Shown in pieces: positions 24,961 to 33,218 of a DNA stretch of 44,935 nt. Source of the DNA: a bacterium (lineage in GTDB: Bacteria; JACRDZ01; JAQUKH01). The position numbers and the translations under genes are program-made. How positions within the stretch are numbered: the first letter of the stretch is position 1; each line of letters begins with the position of its first letter. The notes below the pieces were generated by a model. The model was given only the letters and a program-made list of their open reading frames with translations. It searched no databases and was not told the DNA's origin. The DNA lies in NCBI GenBank assembly GCA_028719205.1, contig JAQUKH010000023.1, positions 1-44,935 on the forward strand, read 5' to 3'.

Positions 24961-26100
24961 TTATTGACCTGTAAAGGCATAGAAAAATCCGTCGGAAGAG
25001 CCGAAATATAAAATTCCATCAATTGCGATAGAAGATCCGGACCCGCCGACATGCCCATCAGTTTTATATTCCCATACCTTTTCTCCATTAGATGTTTTGA
25101 CTGCGTAAACCGCATTGTCCAATGAGCCAAAATATATAAACTTTTCGGTTATTGTGGGAGATATCAGTATTCTGTCTTTTACAGGAGTTTTCCAGATAAT
25201 TTCTCCATTCCCGGCATTAATCGCGTATAAATTTTTGTCCCAGCCGCCTATATAAAGTATTCCGTTCATAATGGCGCCCGGTGAGCAGATTTTATTGTCC
25301 AGTTTTGTCTTCCAGATCAATTTCCCTGTGTTTTCATCAAACGCGTACACAAAATGGTCCCATGAAGCAACCATGATCTTATTCTGGTAATAGACAGGAT
25401 AAGATTCAATAACATTTCCTGTTTTGTAATTCCAGTTTAATTTTCCATTTTCTTTATTTATTGCGTATAAGTAATTATCCATTGAACCTATAAAGACCTG
25501 ATCCCGGGTAACAAGGGGGGAGCAAAACCAAATTTTTCCTTCAGTCTTGAATTTCCAGATCAGATCTCCATTGTTGCTGTTAAGGGCATAAAGATTATGG
25601 TCATATGATCCAAAATATACCCGGCCGTTTTCAACAGTCGGAGAAGAATAGATTTTGTCTTCTGCCTTAAATTTCCAGTTAAGTTTACCATCCTTGATAT
25701 CTAAACAATAAAGATAATTATCCAGAGATCCGAAAAATACATTGTTTTTGTATATTGCCGGCGAGGATTGGACCCATGAATCTGTTTTAAATTTCCATTT
25801 CAATTGGCCTGTTTCAACATCCAGACAGTAGAGATTACCGTCATTAGAACCAAAGAATACCTTATTCTGGCTTATTGCGGGGGAAGAAGCAATATCCTTT
25901 TCTGTTTTGAATTTCCATTTTAGCTTTAAAGGTGGTGTTGGGCCTTCTCCAATAGCTCCGGTATGATTCACATTCTGATGGAACATCGGCCAGCCTGCCT
26001 GTCCGGTAGGCTGGTCAGGGTTTTCATTACAGTCAGATTTCGGGGTAGCGCTAAAAAAAAAGAAAAGAAAAAAAATAAAATAAATTAGTTTTTTTTGCAT
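24961..26100 (-). CDS. Exported PQQ-type beta-propeller protein
   Basis: 379 residues: a signal peptide (about 1-23), a short linker, WPMFHQNVNHTG as usually precedes such propellers, then eight blades of about 40 residues with the pattern SSPA...VFFGS.DGNLYCLD...G.LKWKFK. The domain is related to BamB and PQQ dehydrogenases, but there is no sign of PQQ-ligand residues, so it is more likely a binding scaffold in the periplasm. The linker residues DQPTGQAGWP are encoded by a palindromic repeat. The gene starts five bases after purM and is followed 44 bases later by the GT2. Confidence 0.8.
   Translation of the reverse strand: MQKKLIYFIFFLFFFFSATPKSDCNENPDQPTGQAGWPMFHQNVNHTGAIGEGPTPPLKLKWKFKTEKDIASSPAISQNKVFFGSNDGNLYCLDVETGQLKWKFKTDSWVQSSPAIYKNNVFFGSLDNYLYCLDIKDGKLNWKFKAEDKIYSSPTVENGRVYFGSYDHNLYALNSNNGDLIWKFKTEGKIWFCSPLVTRDQVFIGSMDNYLYAINKENGKLNWNYKTGNVIESYPVYYQNKIMVASWDHFVYAFDENTGKLIWKTKLDNKICSPGAIMNGILYIGGWDKNLYAINAGNGEIIWKTPVKDRILISPTITEKFIYFGSLDNAVYAVKTSNGEKVWEYKTDGHVGGSGSSIAIDGILYFGSSDGFFYAFTGQ
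25990..26014. repeat. Palindromic repeat inside the propeller gene
   Basis: Arms ccagcct (25990-25996) and aggctgg (26008-26014) flank gcctgtccggt. It is translated in frame, giving the linker PTGQAG between signal peptide and propeller. A related GCCTG/CAGGC element is at 42841-42877. Confidence 0.5.
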
Positions 26101-26105
26101 TACTT

Positions 26106-27224
26106 TTAGCTAATTACTTTTGTAAAATTATTATTTTCTCCGACCAAATTTAAGGATTCAATAAATACTTTCTTTTTTTTATTTTTAACGGTGTAACCGA
26201 TGATATGTGATTCTACTTTATGTTTATTCAGGATTTCCAGGCATTTTTTCACGTCATTTTTAGATACCGTAATACAGAAGCCTATGCCCATGTTAAACGT
26301 CTGGAACATTTCTTCATCAGATATAGCTCCAAATTTTTGAATTAATTTAAAAATAGGATGAGGTTCAGGCAGGTAATCAATTATAAAACTGATATTTTTC
26401 TTATCAATTCTTGCAAGATTTGTAAGCCCGTCGCCGGTAATATTGGCTAATGCCTTGACATTAATCCCTGACTTTAAAATTTCCATTATTTCCGGCACAT
26501 AGATATGGGTCGGTTCGAGTAATTCCTCGCCTAAAGTCCTTTTTAGTTCAGGAAAATACTTATTTAAGTTAAATCCCATTTTATTTATTAATACGCTCCT
26601 GGCCAATGTTAAACCATTGCTATGGATGCCGCTGGAACGAAGGCCGATAATAACGTCATTTTCTTCCACATTTTGCCCTATTATTATTTTATCCAAAGGG
26701 ACAATTCCTACACAAGTTCCCGCGATGTCAATTCCGGAATCATCTCTATAACCTTTTACCATTTCTTTAATTTGTGCGACTTCACCGCCGGGAATATTAA
26801 TGTTTGAAAGTTTTGCGCCTAAATACAAACCTTTACCGATCTCTTCAAAGATCTTCGGGTCAACCTTTTGAACTGCCAAATAATCAAGCATCGATATTGG
26901 TTCAGAGCCTACGCAGATAATATCATTAACATTCATTGCTATACAATCTATTCCAATAGTGTCATATTTATTCATCATCTCGGCAACGAGAAGTTTTGTG
27001 CCTACACCATCACAGGATATGGCCAGGCCCATATTATTTCCCATATCCAATACATTCGCGAAATATCCTGATTTTAAGACAGGCCTTCCAATACCTTTTC
27101 TAAAACTATCTGCACGGCTTATCCATTTGAGCAGGCCTTTCATTCCTTTTTCTTCCTGAAGTGTGTTTACTCCTGATTTTGAATAACTTAGTTTCTTTTC
27201 TGGTTTTCTTGGGATTTTTTTCAT
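26106..27224 (-). CDS. purM: Phosphoribosylformylglycinamidine cyclo-ligase PurM
   Basis: 372-residue AIR synthetase, the fifth step of purine synthesis. Signatures: YSKSGVNTLQEEKG at the N-terminus, ISCDGVGTKLLVAEMM, DCIAMNVNDIICVGSEP, the loop IPGGEVAQI, GLRSSGIHSNGLTLAR and ANITGDGLTNLAR. The promoter at 27235-27263 would start transcription about five bases before the ATG at 27224. It is followed at five bases by an envelope propeller gene and the glycosyltransferase/radical SAM group. A housekeeping gene at the head of such an operon is unusual. Confidence 0.9.
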   Translation of the reverse strand: MKKIPRKPEKKLSYSKSGVNTLQEEKGMKGLLKWISRADSFRKGIGRPVLKSGYFANVLDMGNNMGLAISCDGVGTKLLVAEMMNKYDTIGIDCIAMNVNDIICVGSEPISMLDYLAVQKVDPKIFEEIGKGLYLGAKLSNINIPGGEVAQIKEMVKGYRDDSGIDIAGTCVGIVPLDKIIIGQNVEENDVIIGLRSSGIHSNGLTLARSVLINKMGFNLNKYFPELKRTLGEELLEPTHIYVPEIMEILKSGINVKALANITGDGLTNLARIDKKNISFIIDYLPEPHPIFKLIQKFGAISDEEMFQTFNMGIGFCITVSKNDVKKCLEILNKHKVESHIIGYTVKNKKKKVFIESLNLVGENNNFTKVIS

Positions 27225-27234
27225 AATGTTAGAA

Positions 27235-27263
27235 ATAATAACAAATCTTTATTGAAAAGTCAA
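27235..27263 (-). promoter_or_regulatory. Promoter of purM, nearly leaderless
   Basis: On the - strand: TTGACT (27263-27258), 17 bases, TATTAT (27240-27235) with extended-10 TG. The start codon at 27224 is ten bases after the -10 box, so only a leader of about four or five bases is possible. It has the same build as the promoter at 11309-11337. Confidence 0.55.
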
Positions 27264-27286
27264 TGCTGTAATTTTGCCTGGTTATC

Positions 27287-27295
27287 TGTTATAAT
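27287..27295 (+). promoter_or_regulatory. Extended -10 promoter for the lipoprotein/beta-helix pair
   Basis: TGTTATAAT is a full extended -10 element (TG at 27287-27288, TATAAT at 27290-27295). No good -35 box is seen at the usual distance. Transcription from about 27302 would read into the gene starting at 27354. Confidence 0.45.
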
Positions 27296-27353
27296 AAATT
27301 TAATGTAACATTTAAAAGTTTGTATGGTAAAAAGAGTGGAGGATTGGGTGTTT

Positions 27354-28460
27354 ATGCAGAGAATAAAATGGTTAACAGTGTTTTTATTGTTTTTAAATAT
27401 AAATTGCTACCGTGGATTAGTGAAAAAACAGGAAAATATTTTTCAAATAGAAGGTTCGGTAAGTTATAAGGATGAAGTATTGTCCGGTGCGGTAGTCGGG
27501 GTATATTTAGAGAACAAGGTTCAGGATAGCGGGGTTAGTGAAGAACCTTTTGTGAAACTTGTGACGGATGAAAACGGAAAATTTATAGTCAATTTACCCG
27601 CGGGTAATTATTATTTTAAAGCATGGAAAATAAAAGACGCAACTGGAAAATATTTACAGGAAAACGACCTCTTTTGTTTTTATGGCGGGAATCCCGTAAA
27701 CATCTCCGGATCAAAAGAAGATCTGATCTTGAAATGCGTGAAAATTCATTCCATACAGCGGCAAATTGACGAAAGCCTGGATCGGGCGGAACTAACCGGA
27801 AAGATAATTGACATAAACGGCCGGCCAATGGAGCGCGCCTATGTGTATCTTTTTTCTGTTTCCAATCCGGACCTCAGGAGAATGGCTGATATAGTTTCAG
27901 CGCCTACATTAAATGACGGCAGTTTTTCTGTTACATTTGATTCTGCCGGATATTATTTTTTAATGGTTAGAAAACGCCGGAATACGGAAGAAAGAGGCCC
28001 GTTAAAAACAGGTGATTATTATGGATATTATTATGCTAATCCTTTAGAGATCAAGGATAAAACGAAGAATTACCTGCAAATAGAATGCATAGAGAAGAAA
28101 AAAGACCAGCTGCCGGTTAATTTGATCAGTATACCTGTTGGGAAATCCGCTATCCGCGGGAGAATAATAGATAAAAATGGGAATCCGGTAAGCGGCATGT
28201 TCGCCTTTACATATAAAGATGAATTTAATACCGGTAAAAAACCGGATTACAAATCTATTATAACGGGAGAAGACGGGGGCTATACTATTCTTATTGAAGA
28301 GCCCGGTTTTTATGTTTTAGGGGCAAGAAAGACATATGGCGGGCCGCCGGAACCAGGTGATATTTTTGGATTTTACAATGGAACGGAAAATAATAAAATT
28401 GAAGTTAAAAAAAGGGAAGTTAGAGATAATATAGATATAATAGTTGAGGAGGTTAAATGA
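27354..28460 (+). CDS. Lipoprotein-like protein with three carboxypeptidase-regulatory-like domains
   Basis: 368 residues from the ATG at 27354, which has GTGGAGGA at 27336-27343 ahead of it; the frame is open to 27324 but without a ribosome site. The signal ends LNINCYRG, the same odd Cys context as in the protein at 8854. Three Ig-like domains carry the family signature: YYFKAWKI; FLMVRKRRN then RGPLKTGDYYGYYYANP; VLGARKTYGGPPEPGDIFGFY. It ends VRDNIDIIVEEVK, nearly the same as the IKDNIDITVEEFY end of the 8854 protein, so these two are close paralogues. Stop and next start overlap as ATGA. Confidence 0.7.
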   Translation: MQRIKWLTVFLLFLNINCYRGLVKKQENIFQIEGSVSYKDEVLSGAVVGVYLENKVQDSGVSEEPFVKLVTDENGKFIVNLPAGNYYFKAWKIKDATGKYLQENDLFCFYGGNPVNISGSKEDLILKCVKIHSIQRQIDESLDRAELTGKIIDINGRPMERAYVYLFSVSNPDLRRMADIVSAPTLNDGSFSVTFDSAGYYFLMVRKRRNTEERGPLKTGDYYGYYYANPLEIKDKTKNYLQIECIEKKKDQLPVNLISIPVGKSAIRGRIIDKNGNPVSGMFAFTYKDEFNTGKKPDYKSIITGEDGGYTILIEEPGFYVLGARKTYGGPPEPGDIFGFYNGTENNKIEVKKREVRDNIDIIVEEVK

Positions 28461-29857
28461 AAATAAAATCTATGTTATTTGTTATATTTATTCTTTTATT
28501 TGTTAATAGACGTTTGTATACGGCCGTATTAACGAACTTAATAATTACTGAAAATACTGTTTGGGATGGAGAAATAATTGTGCCGGATATTGTTCAGGTT
28601 GAAAGAACCGCGGTTTTGACTATTCAACCCGGAACTGTGATTAAATTCGCATCAAAAGCTGCGGGTTTAAATATAGAAGGTACTTTAATTGCTAACGGAA
28701 ATTATGACCAAAAAATAGTATTCAGGCCCTCGGATGAGAATGATTCAGCTTCCAGCTGGCAGGGGATTGTTTTTTATGGTATAGAGCCGGGCGCGTACAG
28801 CCAATTATCAAATTGTGTAATTAAATCAGCAAATAGCGGTGTTACATATAGCATGGAGGCAAAGGGAAAAATTGAAAATTGCGTTTTTTCTAAAAATGGC
28901 AGGGGGATTTATCTTTTACAGGAAAGCGAGGTAACGATAAAAAACACGGATTTTATGGAAAATTCCGAGGCCGGGATATTTTGTGAACGGTCATACGCAA
29001 AAATAATAAATAGCCGTTTTTTTGACAATAAAAAATGTGGCCTTATTTTTATCAGGGGTGGGAATAATATTGTTTACAGCAACCTTATTGAGAAAAATGG
29101 GAATGGTTTAATTCTTTCGCAGTTTGGTACAAACGCGGAAATAAGAAATAATATTATTCAGGAAAATGAGACCGGAATTTTGATAGAAAGATGGGCAGAT
29201 TCAAAACTCTCGCATAATACGTTAAAGAAAAACGGTACCGGTGTCCATCTCAACAGCGGAGGAAAGGCTCAAATTACTTTTAATGAAATTACCGGAAATA
29301 AAATCGGCATACTTAACGTGGAAAATTTCAGTTTGTCGGCTAATGATAACAATATTTATGAAAATACAGAATATGATATCAGTTTAAAAAACGTTTCCAG
29401 TGCTTATAACAGAAGAGACAAAATCAAAGATAGCCAGGATGTGTCAAAAATACCTTTTTTTGTGCGTGAAAAGCTTATGAAGGTTGCAGAGGAATATCTT
29501 CGGGAATATTTTGATGCCCGTGGAAATTTTTGGGGAGAAGAACTCACAAAAGAAATGAAGATTAAAGGTGAATCGGGGAATATAACTAAATTTTTTGATT
29601 TTTATGATAATCCTTCTGTTGAAATGGAAGGGATCCAATATAAATCAGATTATATACTTTATAAAGAATGGAGAGATAAACCGGTTGAAGGAGCTGGCGC
29701 GGCATTAAGATCTTCTTACGGCCCGGTTAAAGTAGATGATAACACAACTGAAGTGAATGTGGATAACATTCAATTGAAAAAAGGGGTTTTACCAAGGGGG
29801 CTTGGACCAAATACAGACCAGCCAATTGAAAATCAGCAGCAGAATCCAAATAAATAG
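28457..29857 (+). CDS. Exported right-handed beta-helix protein
   Basis: 466 residues: signal peptide (about 1-23), then a stretch typical of the start of a beta-helix (LTIQPGTVIKFASKA, GTLIANG), followed by many short parallel-beta repeats (NCVFSKNGRGIYLL, NSRFFDNKKCGLIF, NNIIQENETGILI, ITFNEITGNKIGIL). The helix closes with DARGNFWG, a common end motif. The C-terminal about 90 residues are polar and Gln/Asn-rich. Beta-helix proteins bind or cleave polysaccharide, or serve as adhesins; no catalytic residues can be picked. Coupled to the lipoprotein gene, so the two may form one surface complex. Confidence 0.75.
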   Translation: MKIKSMLFVIFILLFVNRRLYTAVLTNLIITENTVWDGEIIVPDIVQVERTAVLTIQPGTVIKFASKAAGLNIEGTLIANGNYDQKIVFRPSDENDSASSWQGIVFYGIEPGAYSQLSNCVIKSANSGVTYSMEAKGKIENCVFSKNGRGIYLLQESEVTIKNTDFMENSEAGIFCERSYAKIINSRFFDNKKCGLIFIRGGNNIVYSNLIEKNGNGLILSQFGTNAEIRNNIIQENETGILIERWADSKLSHNTLKKNGTGVHLNSGGKAQITFNEITGNKIGILNVENFSLSANDNNIYENTEYDISLKNVSSAYNRRDKIKDSQDVSKIPFFVREKLMKVAEEYLREYFDARGNFWGEELTKEMKIKGESGNITKFFDFYDNPSVEMEGIQYKSDYILYKEWRDKPVEGAGAALRSSYGPVKVDDNTTEVNVDNIQLKKGVLPRGLGPNTDQPIENQQQNPNK

Positions 29858-29869
29858 TAACGTATAAAA

Positions 29870-31159
29870 TCAGAGTGTAATTTCTTTAATCCTGTTAGAA
29901 ATATTAATTATAATCCAATTATAAGTTACAGCCGCCAGAATCATAAAATAGGGCATGACTGCTAATCTTAAACGGTAGTCAGCATGAAATATTATACCAG
30001 TTATATTTACGGAAAGTATTAAAAAATAGAAGATGGATACGTCTTTCCACCTTTTTCGGGTAATATATGCCCCGGCTATAGCAAAAGGAACTGCAAGGGC
30101 AAAAGAGATGATAACAAATATCGGTTTTTTAATATTGACTGTATCGCAAACCGCCCAAATATAAAAACCGTCCCAAAAAGCAATTAATTTCAATGAAATA
30201 AGTTTAATAAGAATAGAAGGTTGTTCTTTTATTTTTTTCAAAGACATTCTTAAGAATATATCGTCAGATTCTTTTTCGTCCCTGCCTATCTCAGGTGTTG
30301 AGAAAAGAAGGTCTTCGGATTCAAGGTATGAATTCTCTCCGCTGTTCTCGAATTGTTTTTTGAAAGTAACGCGGCGCGGCATAGCCCATTGTGGCCTGGA
30401 AGCTCCGCGGCTGGAAGGATCATTTGAAAGCCATAATGTTAATCCGACTGTAGTTGTCAAAGGGACAAATTTTTTATATATTTGATAATTTCGCCAGGTC
30501 CAGGGGAGTATTACTATTAATGATGTGGTTACTAAAACCGTTCCAAAGATAATTGATTTTTTGAAATCCTTTATCATCACTATTTTCCAGATAAAAACAA
30601 AAATGAACATAAAAGGGAAAATAGGCCGCGTAAGAAGAGATAAAGCCAGAAAGATCCCGGCTAAAAAAGCGTTCCTTAAATCAGGTTTTTCGCTTTCTTT
30701 TACCATAAAATAAGTAAATATTAAAGTTATAAAAGTCAGTAAAGATTCAGAAAATATCTGGCTGGTGAATATTATCAAAGGAGGGTCAATGGCAGATAAT
30801 ACAGCGGCGATCATTGCTGTTTTATTGTCAAAAATTTCAATGGTTATTAAATAAACAAAAATTGGTATCAAAGCGTCAACGATTGATTGAAAAAATCTTG
30901 CTATGGAATAACTGTGCCCGAATATTTTATAGATTATTGCCAGAAAGAAAGGATAAGCGGGCGTTTTTCTGCTTGTAGGTATATTATTGGGGGGTAGTGT
31001 AAAACCGTGTCCATTCGCAATATTAAGGGCCACCTTATCAAAATATTTACCGTCGCTGGTTGGAGGAGTATCGGGGTCAGCAAGAAAGAAATTATAGGTT
31101 AATCTTAATGCAAGAGAAAATAAAAAAATTAAAATTAAAAATTTATTTTTATTATCCAT
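29870..31159 (-). CDS. GT39/PMT-like membrane glycosyltransferase (divergent copy)
   Basis: 429 residues, fourth local family member. It keeps the acidic first loop (TSDGKYF), IPTSRKTPAYP (60-70) and about ten membrane segments. The second loop differs: LSNDPSSRGASRP replaces NNPxADG and there is no GSPRFY. It is the last gene of the operon from 36685, after a DPM-like glycosyltransferase that could make its polyprenyl-phosphate sugar donor. Acceptor unknown. Confidence 0.75.
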   Translation of the reverse strand: MDNKNKFLILIFLFSLALRLTYNFFLADPDTPPTSDGKYFDKVALNIANGHGFTLPPNNIPTSRKTPAYPFFLAIIYKIFGHSYSIARFFQSIVDALIPIFVYLITIEIFDNKTAMIAAVLSAIDPPLIIFTSQIFSESLLTFITLIFTYFMVKESEKPDLRNAFLAGIFLALSLLTRPIFPFMFIFVFIWKIVMIKDFKKSIIFGTVLVTTSLIVILPWTWRNYQIYKKFVPLTTTVGLTLWLSNDPSSRGASRPQWAMPRRVTFKKQFENSGENSYLESEDLLFSTPEIGRDEKESDDIFLRMSLKKIKEQPSILIKLISLKLIAFWDGFYIWAVCDTVNIKKPIFVIISFALAVPFAIAGAYITRKRWKDVSIFYFLILSVNITGIIFHADYRLRLAVMPYFMILAAVTYNWIIINISNRIKEITL

Positions 31160-31167
31160 ATTGATTT

Positions 31168-32463
31168 TTATTGTTTTAAATATTCTATGGCTAATTTAGC
31201 GCATTTTACACCCTGCAGGCAGGCCGCGTTGATAGGCCTTTTAGGATAGCAATTGATCATACCGCCAACAAAAAAACCGCTGATCGGGGTAGTGCATTCC
31301 GGAATAAATTTGAGCAAACCTTTATTGTAAATAAGCCCCGCGGAATCAGTTTTTAATACTTTCACCCATTTTATGTCATTTTGATCAAATCCGGTAAATA
31401 ATTTTTTCAAATCTGTTATATAAAGTTCGATCAGGTTTTTTTCTTCCATCGCCCATAAGGATGAATCATCATCAACATAATTTGCCAGATAAATAATATG
31501 TTCCTTATACATGGAAAGATCCTGGAAATTAGTGTGTTCGATTACGGCTTTAAAACTTATTTCTTTGTTCATAATATTTATCCAGTAAAAATCAGTAAGT
31601 TTTTTATTTAACCCCATAAGCACACAAATGTTTTTCTGATATTTAAGATTGGACAGTTTTAATTTGTAATCAGAGGGGAAATCAACTATTTTAGAAAGGG
31701 CAGCGGGGGGGATTGAGCTTATTACCGCGTTTGATGTAATAACCTGCTGGCTGGTTTTAATATTGAATGATCCGCCGGTTTGTTTTTCAATTTTCTCTAT
31801 GGGGGAATTAAGAAATATTTTACCGTTTTTTGATATTATATAGTCCGCTAAACAGTCTATCATGACTTTGAAACTTCCGTCTACGTATCCTAACATTTCT
31901 CCTTTTGACGAACGGGCAGACCGCATTTTTATTCTGCCCAGAAGCCACGCGGCCGATGTTTTTTCAGCATTTTTGCCGAATTTTGATTGGAGCATCGGTT
32001 CAAAGAAAACTTTATATACATTTTCGCCGGTATGTTTTATGATCCATTCTTTTGCCGTTATCTCATCATAGCTGGCAATATCTTTTATCAAAAGCGTTAT
32101 AGCCAGCAATTTAGCAAGCCGGACGCGTTCAAGAATGGAAAGCCTGTTGAATTTTAAAAGATCAAAGGCATTTGTTAATTTGTAAAATTTGTCTAAAAAA
32201 TGGAAGGCTGTAAGGGTTGGATAAAATTTTATTTTAAAACCTAATTCCTTTGATAAATTGAAAAGGTAATAATTATCCACAAAAACATGATGATAATAAC
32301 CTTCGATATAATAATCCCTTATCTTGATGGGCATAATCGCGCCCCCGAGGAAGCCTTCTTTTTCGATTACCGCGACCTTTAACCCGGCTTTAGATGCCTC
32401 ATAACCGGCAGTAAGCCCCGCTATGCCTCCGCCGATCACAGCTATATCAAAATTTTCTTTCAT
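31168..32463 (-). CDS. FAD-dependent amine-oxidase/protoporphyrinogen-oxidase-like protein
   Basis: 431 residues. The dinucleotide-binding motif is VIGGGIAGLTAGYEA with Glu35 at the end of the second strand; GYYHHVF and the late GFFVGGMINCYPKRPINAACLQG match the FAD-binding C-terminal region of the amine oxidase/phytoene desaturase/UDP-galactopyranose mutase superfamily. Proteins of this subgroup often sit beside a GT2 gene in glycolipid or envelope clusters. It overlaps the upstream DPM-like gene as ATGA. It may oxidise or desaturate a lipid or sugar intermediate; this is inferred only from family and place. Confidence 0.75.
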   Translation of the reverse strand: MKENFDIAVIGGGIAGLTAGYEASKAGLKVAVIEKEGFLGGAIMPIKIRDYYIEGYYHHVFVDNYYLFNLSKELGFKIKFYPTLTAFHFLDKFYKLTNAFDLLKFNRLSILERVRLAKLLAITLLIKDIASYDEITAKEWIIKHTGENVYKVFFEPMLQSKFGKNAEKTSAAWLLGRIKMRSARSSKGEMLGYVDGSFKVMIDCLADYIISKNGKIFLNSPIEKIEKQTGGSFNIKTSQQVITSNAVISSIPPAALSKIVDFPSDYKLKLSNLKYQKNICVLMGLNKKLTDFYWINIMNKEISFKAVIEHTNFQDLSMYKEHIIYLANYVDDDSSLWAMEEKNLIELYITDLKKLFTGFDQNDIKWVKVLKTDSAGLIYNKGLLKFIPECTTPISGFFVGGMINCYPKRPINAACLQGVKCAKLAIEYLKQ

Positions 32464-33185
32464 TTTAATTCCTTTTTTAGCTTTAAAAGATAATTTATAC
32501 TTTTTATCTGTTTAAAAGGATTTAAATAATGGCCTTTACGATATCTCCATTTTAACGGGAGTTCCTCCGTTCTTAAACCTTCTTTTTTCGCGCGAAGAAG
32601 TAATTCCGTATCCCAGGTCCATCCTCTCTGAAAAGTCGGGTCATACCCCATTTTAGTTACCAAATCCAATAATACATCTTTTTTAAATATTTTTAAACCG
32701 CATTGATGGTCAAGTATATCAGAGGAAAAATAGATTTTTACAAAGAAGTTATAAATTTTGCTGTAAAAAAGACGCAATATTTTCCTTTTAACATCCGCGC
32801 CTTTAACATATCTGCTGCCGATCGCGATATCTGTCCCGTTTTTTATTTTATCGATAAACGCAGGGATTATGTTGATATCGGCAGACAGGTCAGCGTCTGT
32901 AAAAAACACGATATTTCCTTTTGCTTCTTTAAATGACCGCGCCAGATTTTCTCTTTTGGACGGCCCGGTATTATATCTGATATATTTTATTCTTTTATCA
33001 CTGATACTTTTATCAATTATAATTTTGGCGCTATTATCCGTTGACGCGTCGTCTATAACAAACACCTCAAAGGTATAACCTGATTTATTTAAAAATGGAA
33101 CAATTGTATCAAGGCATTTTCCGATTATTTTTTCTTCATTATAACAAGGGATGAAACAGGAAATTTCAGATGTATTTTCCGCCAA
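32460..33185 (-). CDS. DPM-like family 2 glycosyltransferase (polyprenyl-phosphate type)
   Basis: 241 residues without membrane segments: FIPCYNEEKIIGKCL, VIDDASTDNS, FFTDADLSAD, IAIGSRYVKGA and the DHQCGLKIFKKDV segment characteristic of dolichol/polyprenyl-phosphate sugar transferases. The product, a polyprenyl-phosphate sugar, would be the donor for GT39-type enzymes such as the one at 29870. The start is TTG at 33185 with AGGAG a few bases upstream; no in-frame ATG fits the N-terminus. A hairpin separates it from the upstream gene. Confidence 0.8.
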   Translation of the reverse strand: MAENTSEISCFIPCYNEEKIIGKCLDTIVPFLNKSGYTFEVFVIDDASTDNSAKIIIDKSISDKRIKYIRYNTGPSKRENLARSFKEAKGNIVFFTDADLSADINIIPAFIDKIKNGTDIAIGSRYVKGADVKRKILRLFYSKIYNFFVKIYFSSDILDHQCGLKIFKKDVLLDLVTKMGYDPTFQRGWTWDTELLLRAKKEGLRTEELPLKWRYRKGHYLNPFKQIKSINYLLKLKKELK

Positions 33186-33197
33186 AATAAGCTCCTA

Positions 33198-33218
33198 AGG
33201 CTCTGTATTACAGAGCCT
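33198..33218 (-). other. Intercistronic hairpin
   Basis: A perfect 9-bp stem (aggctctgt 33198-33206 with acagagcct 33210-33218) and a 3-base loop overlaps the stop of the radical SAM gene and lies just before the AGGAG site of the next gene. No T-run follows. It may moderate expression of the downstream genes or be an mRNA processing/stability element. Confidence 0.4.
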
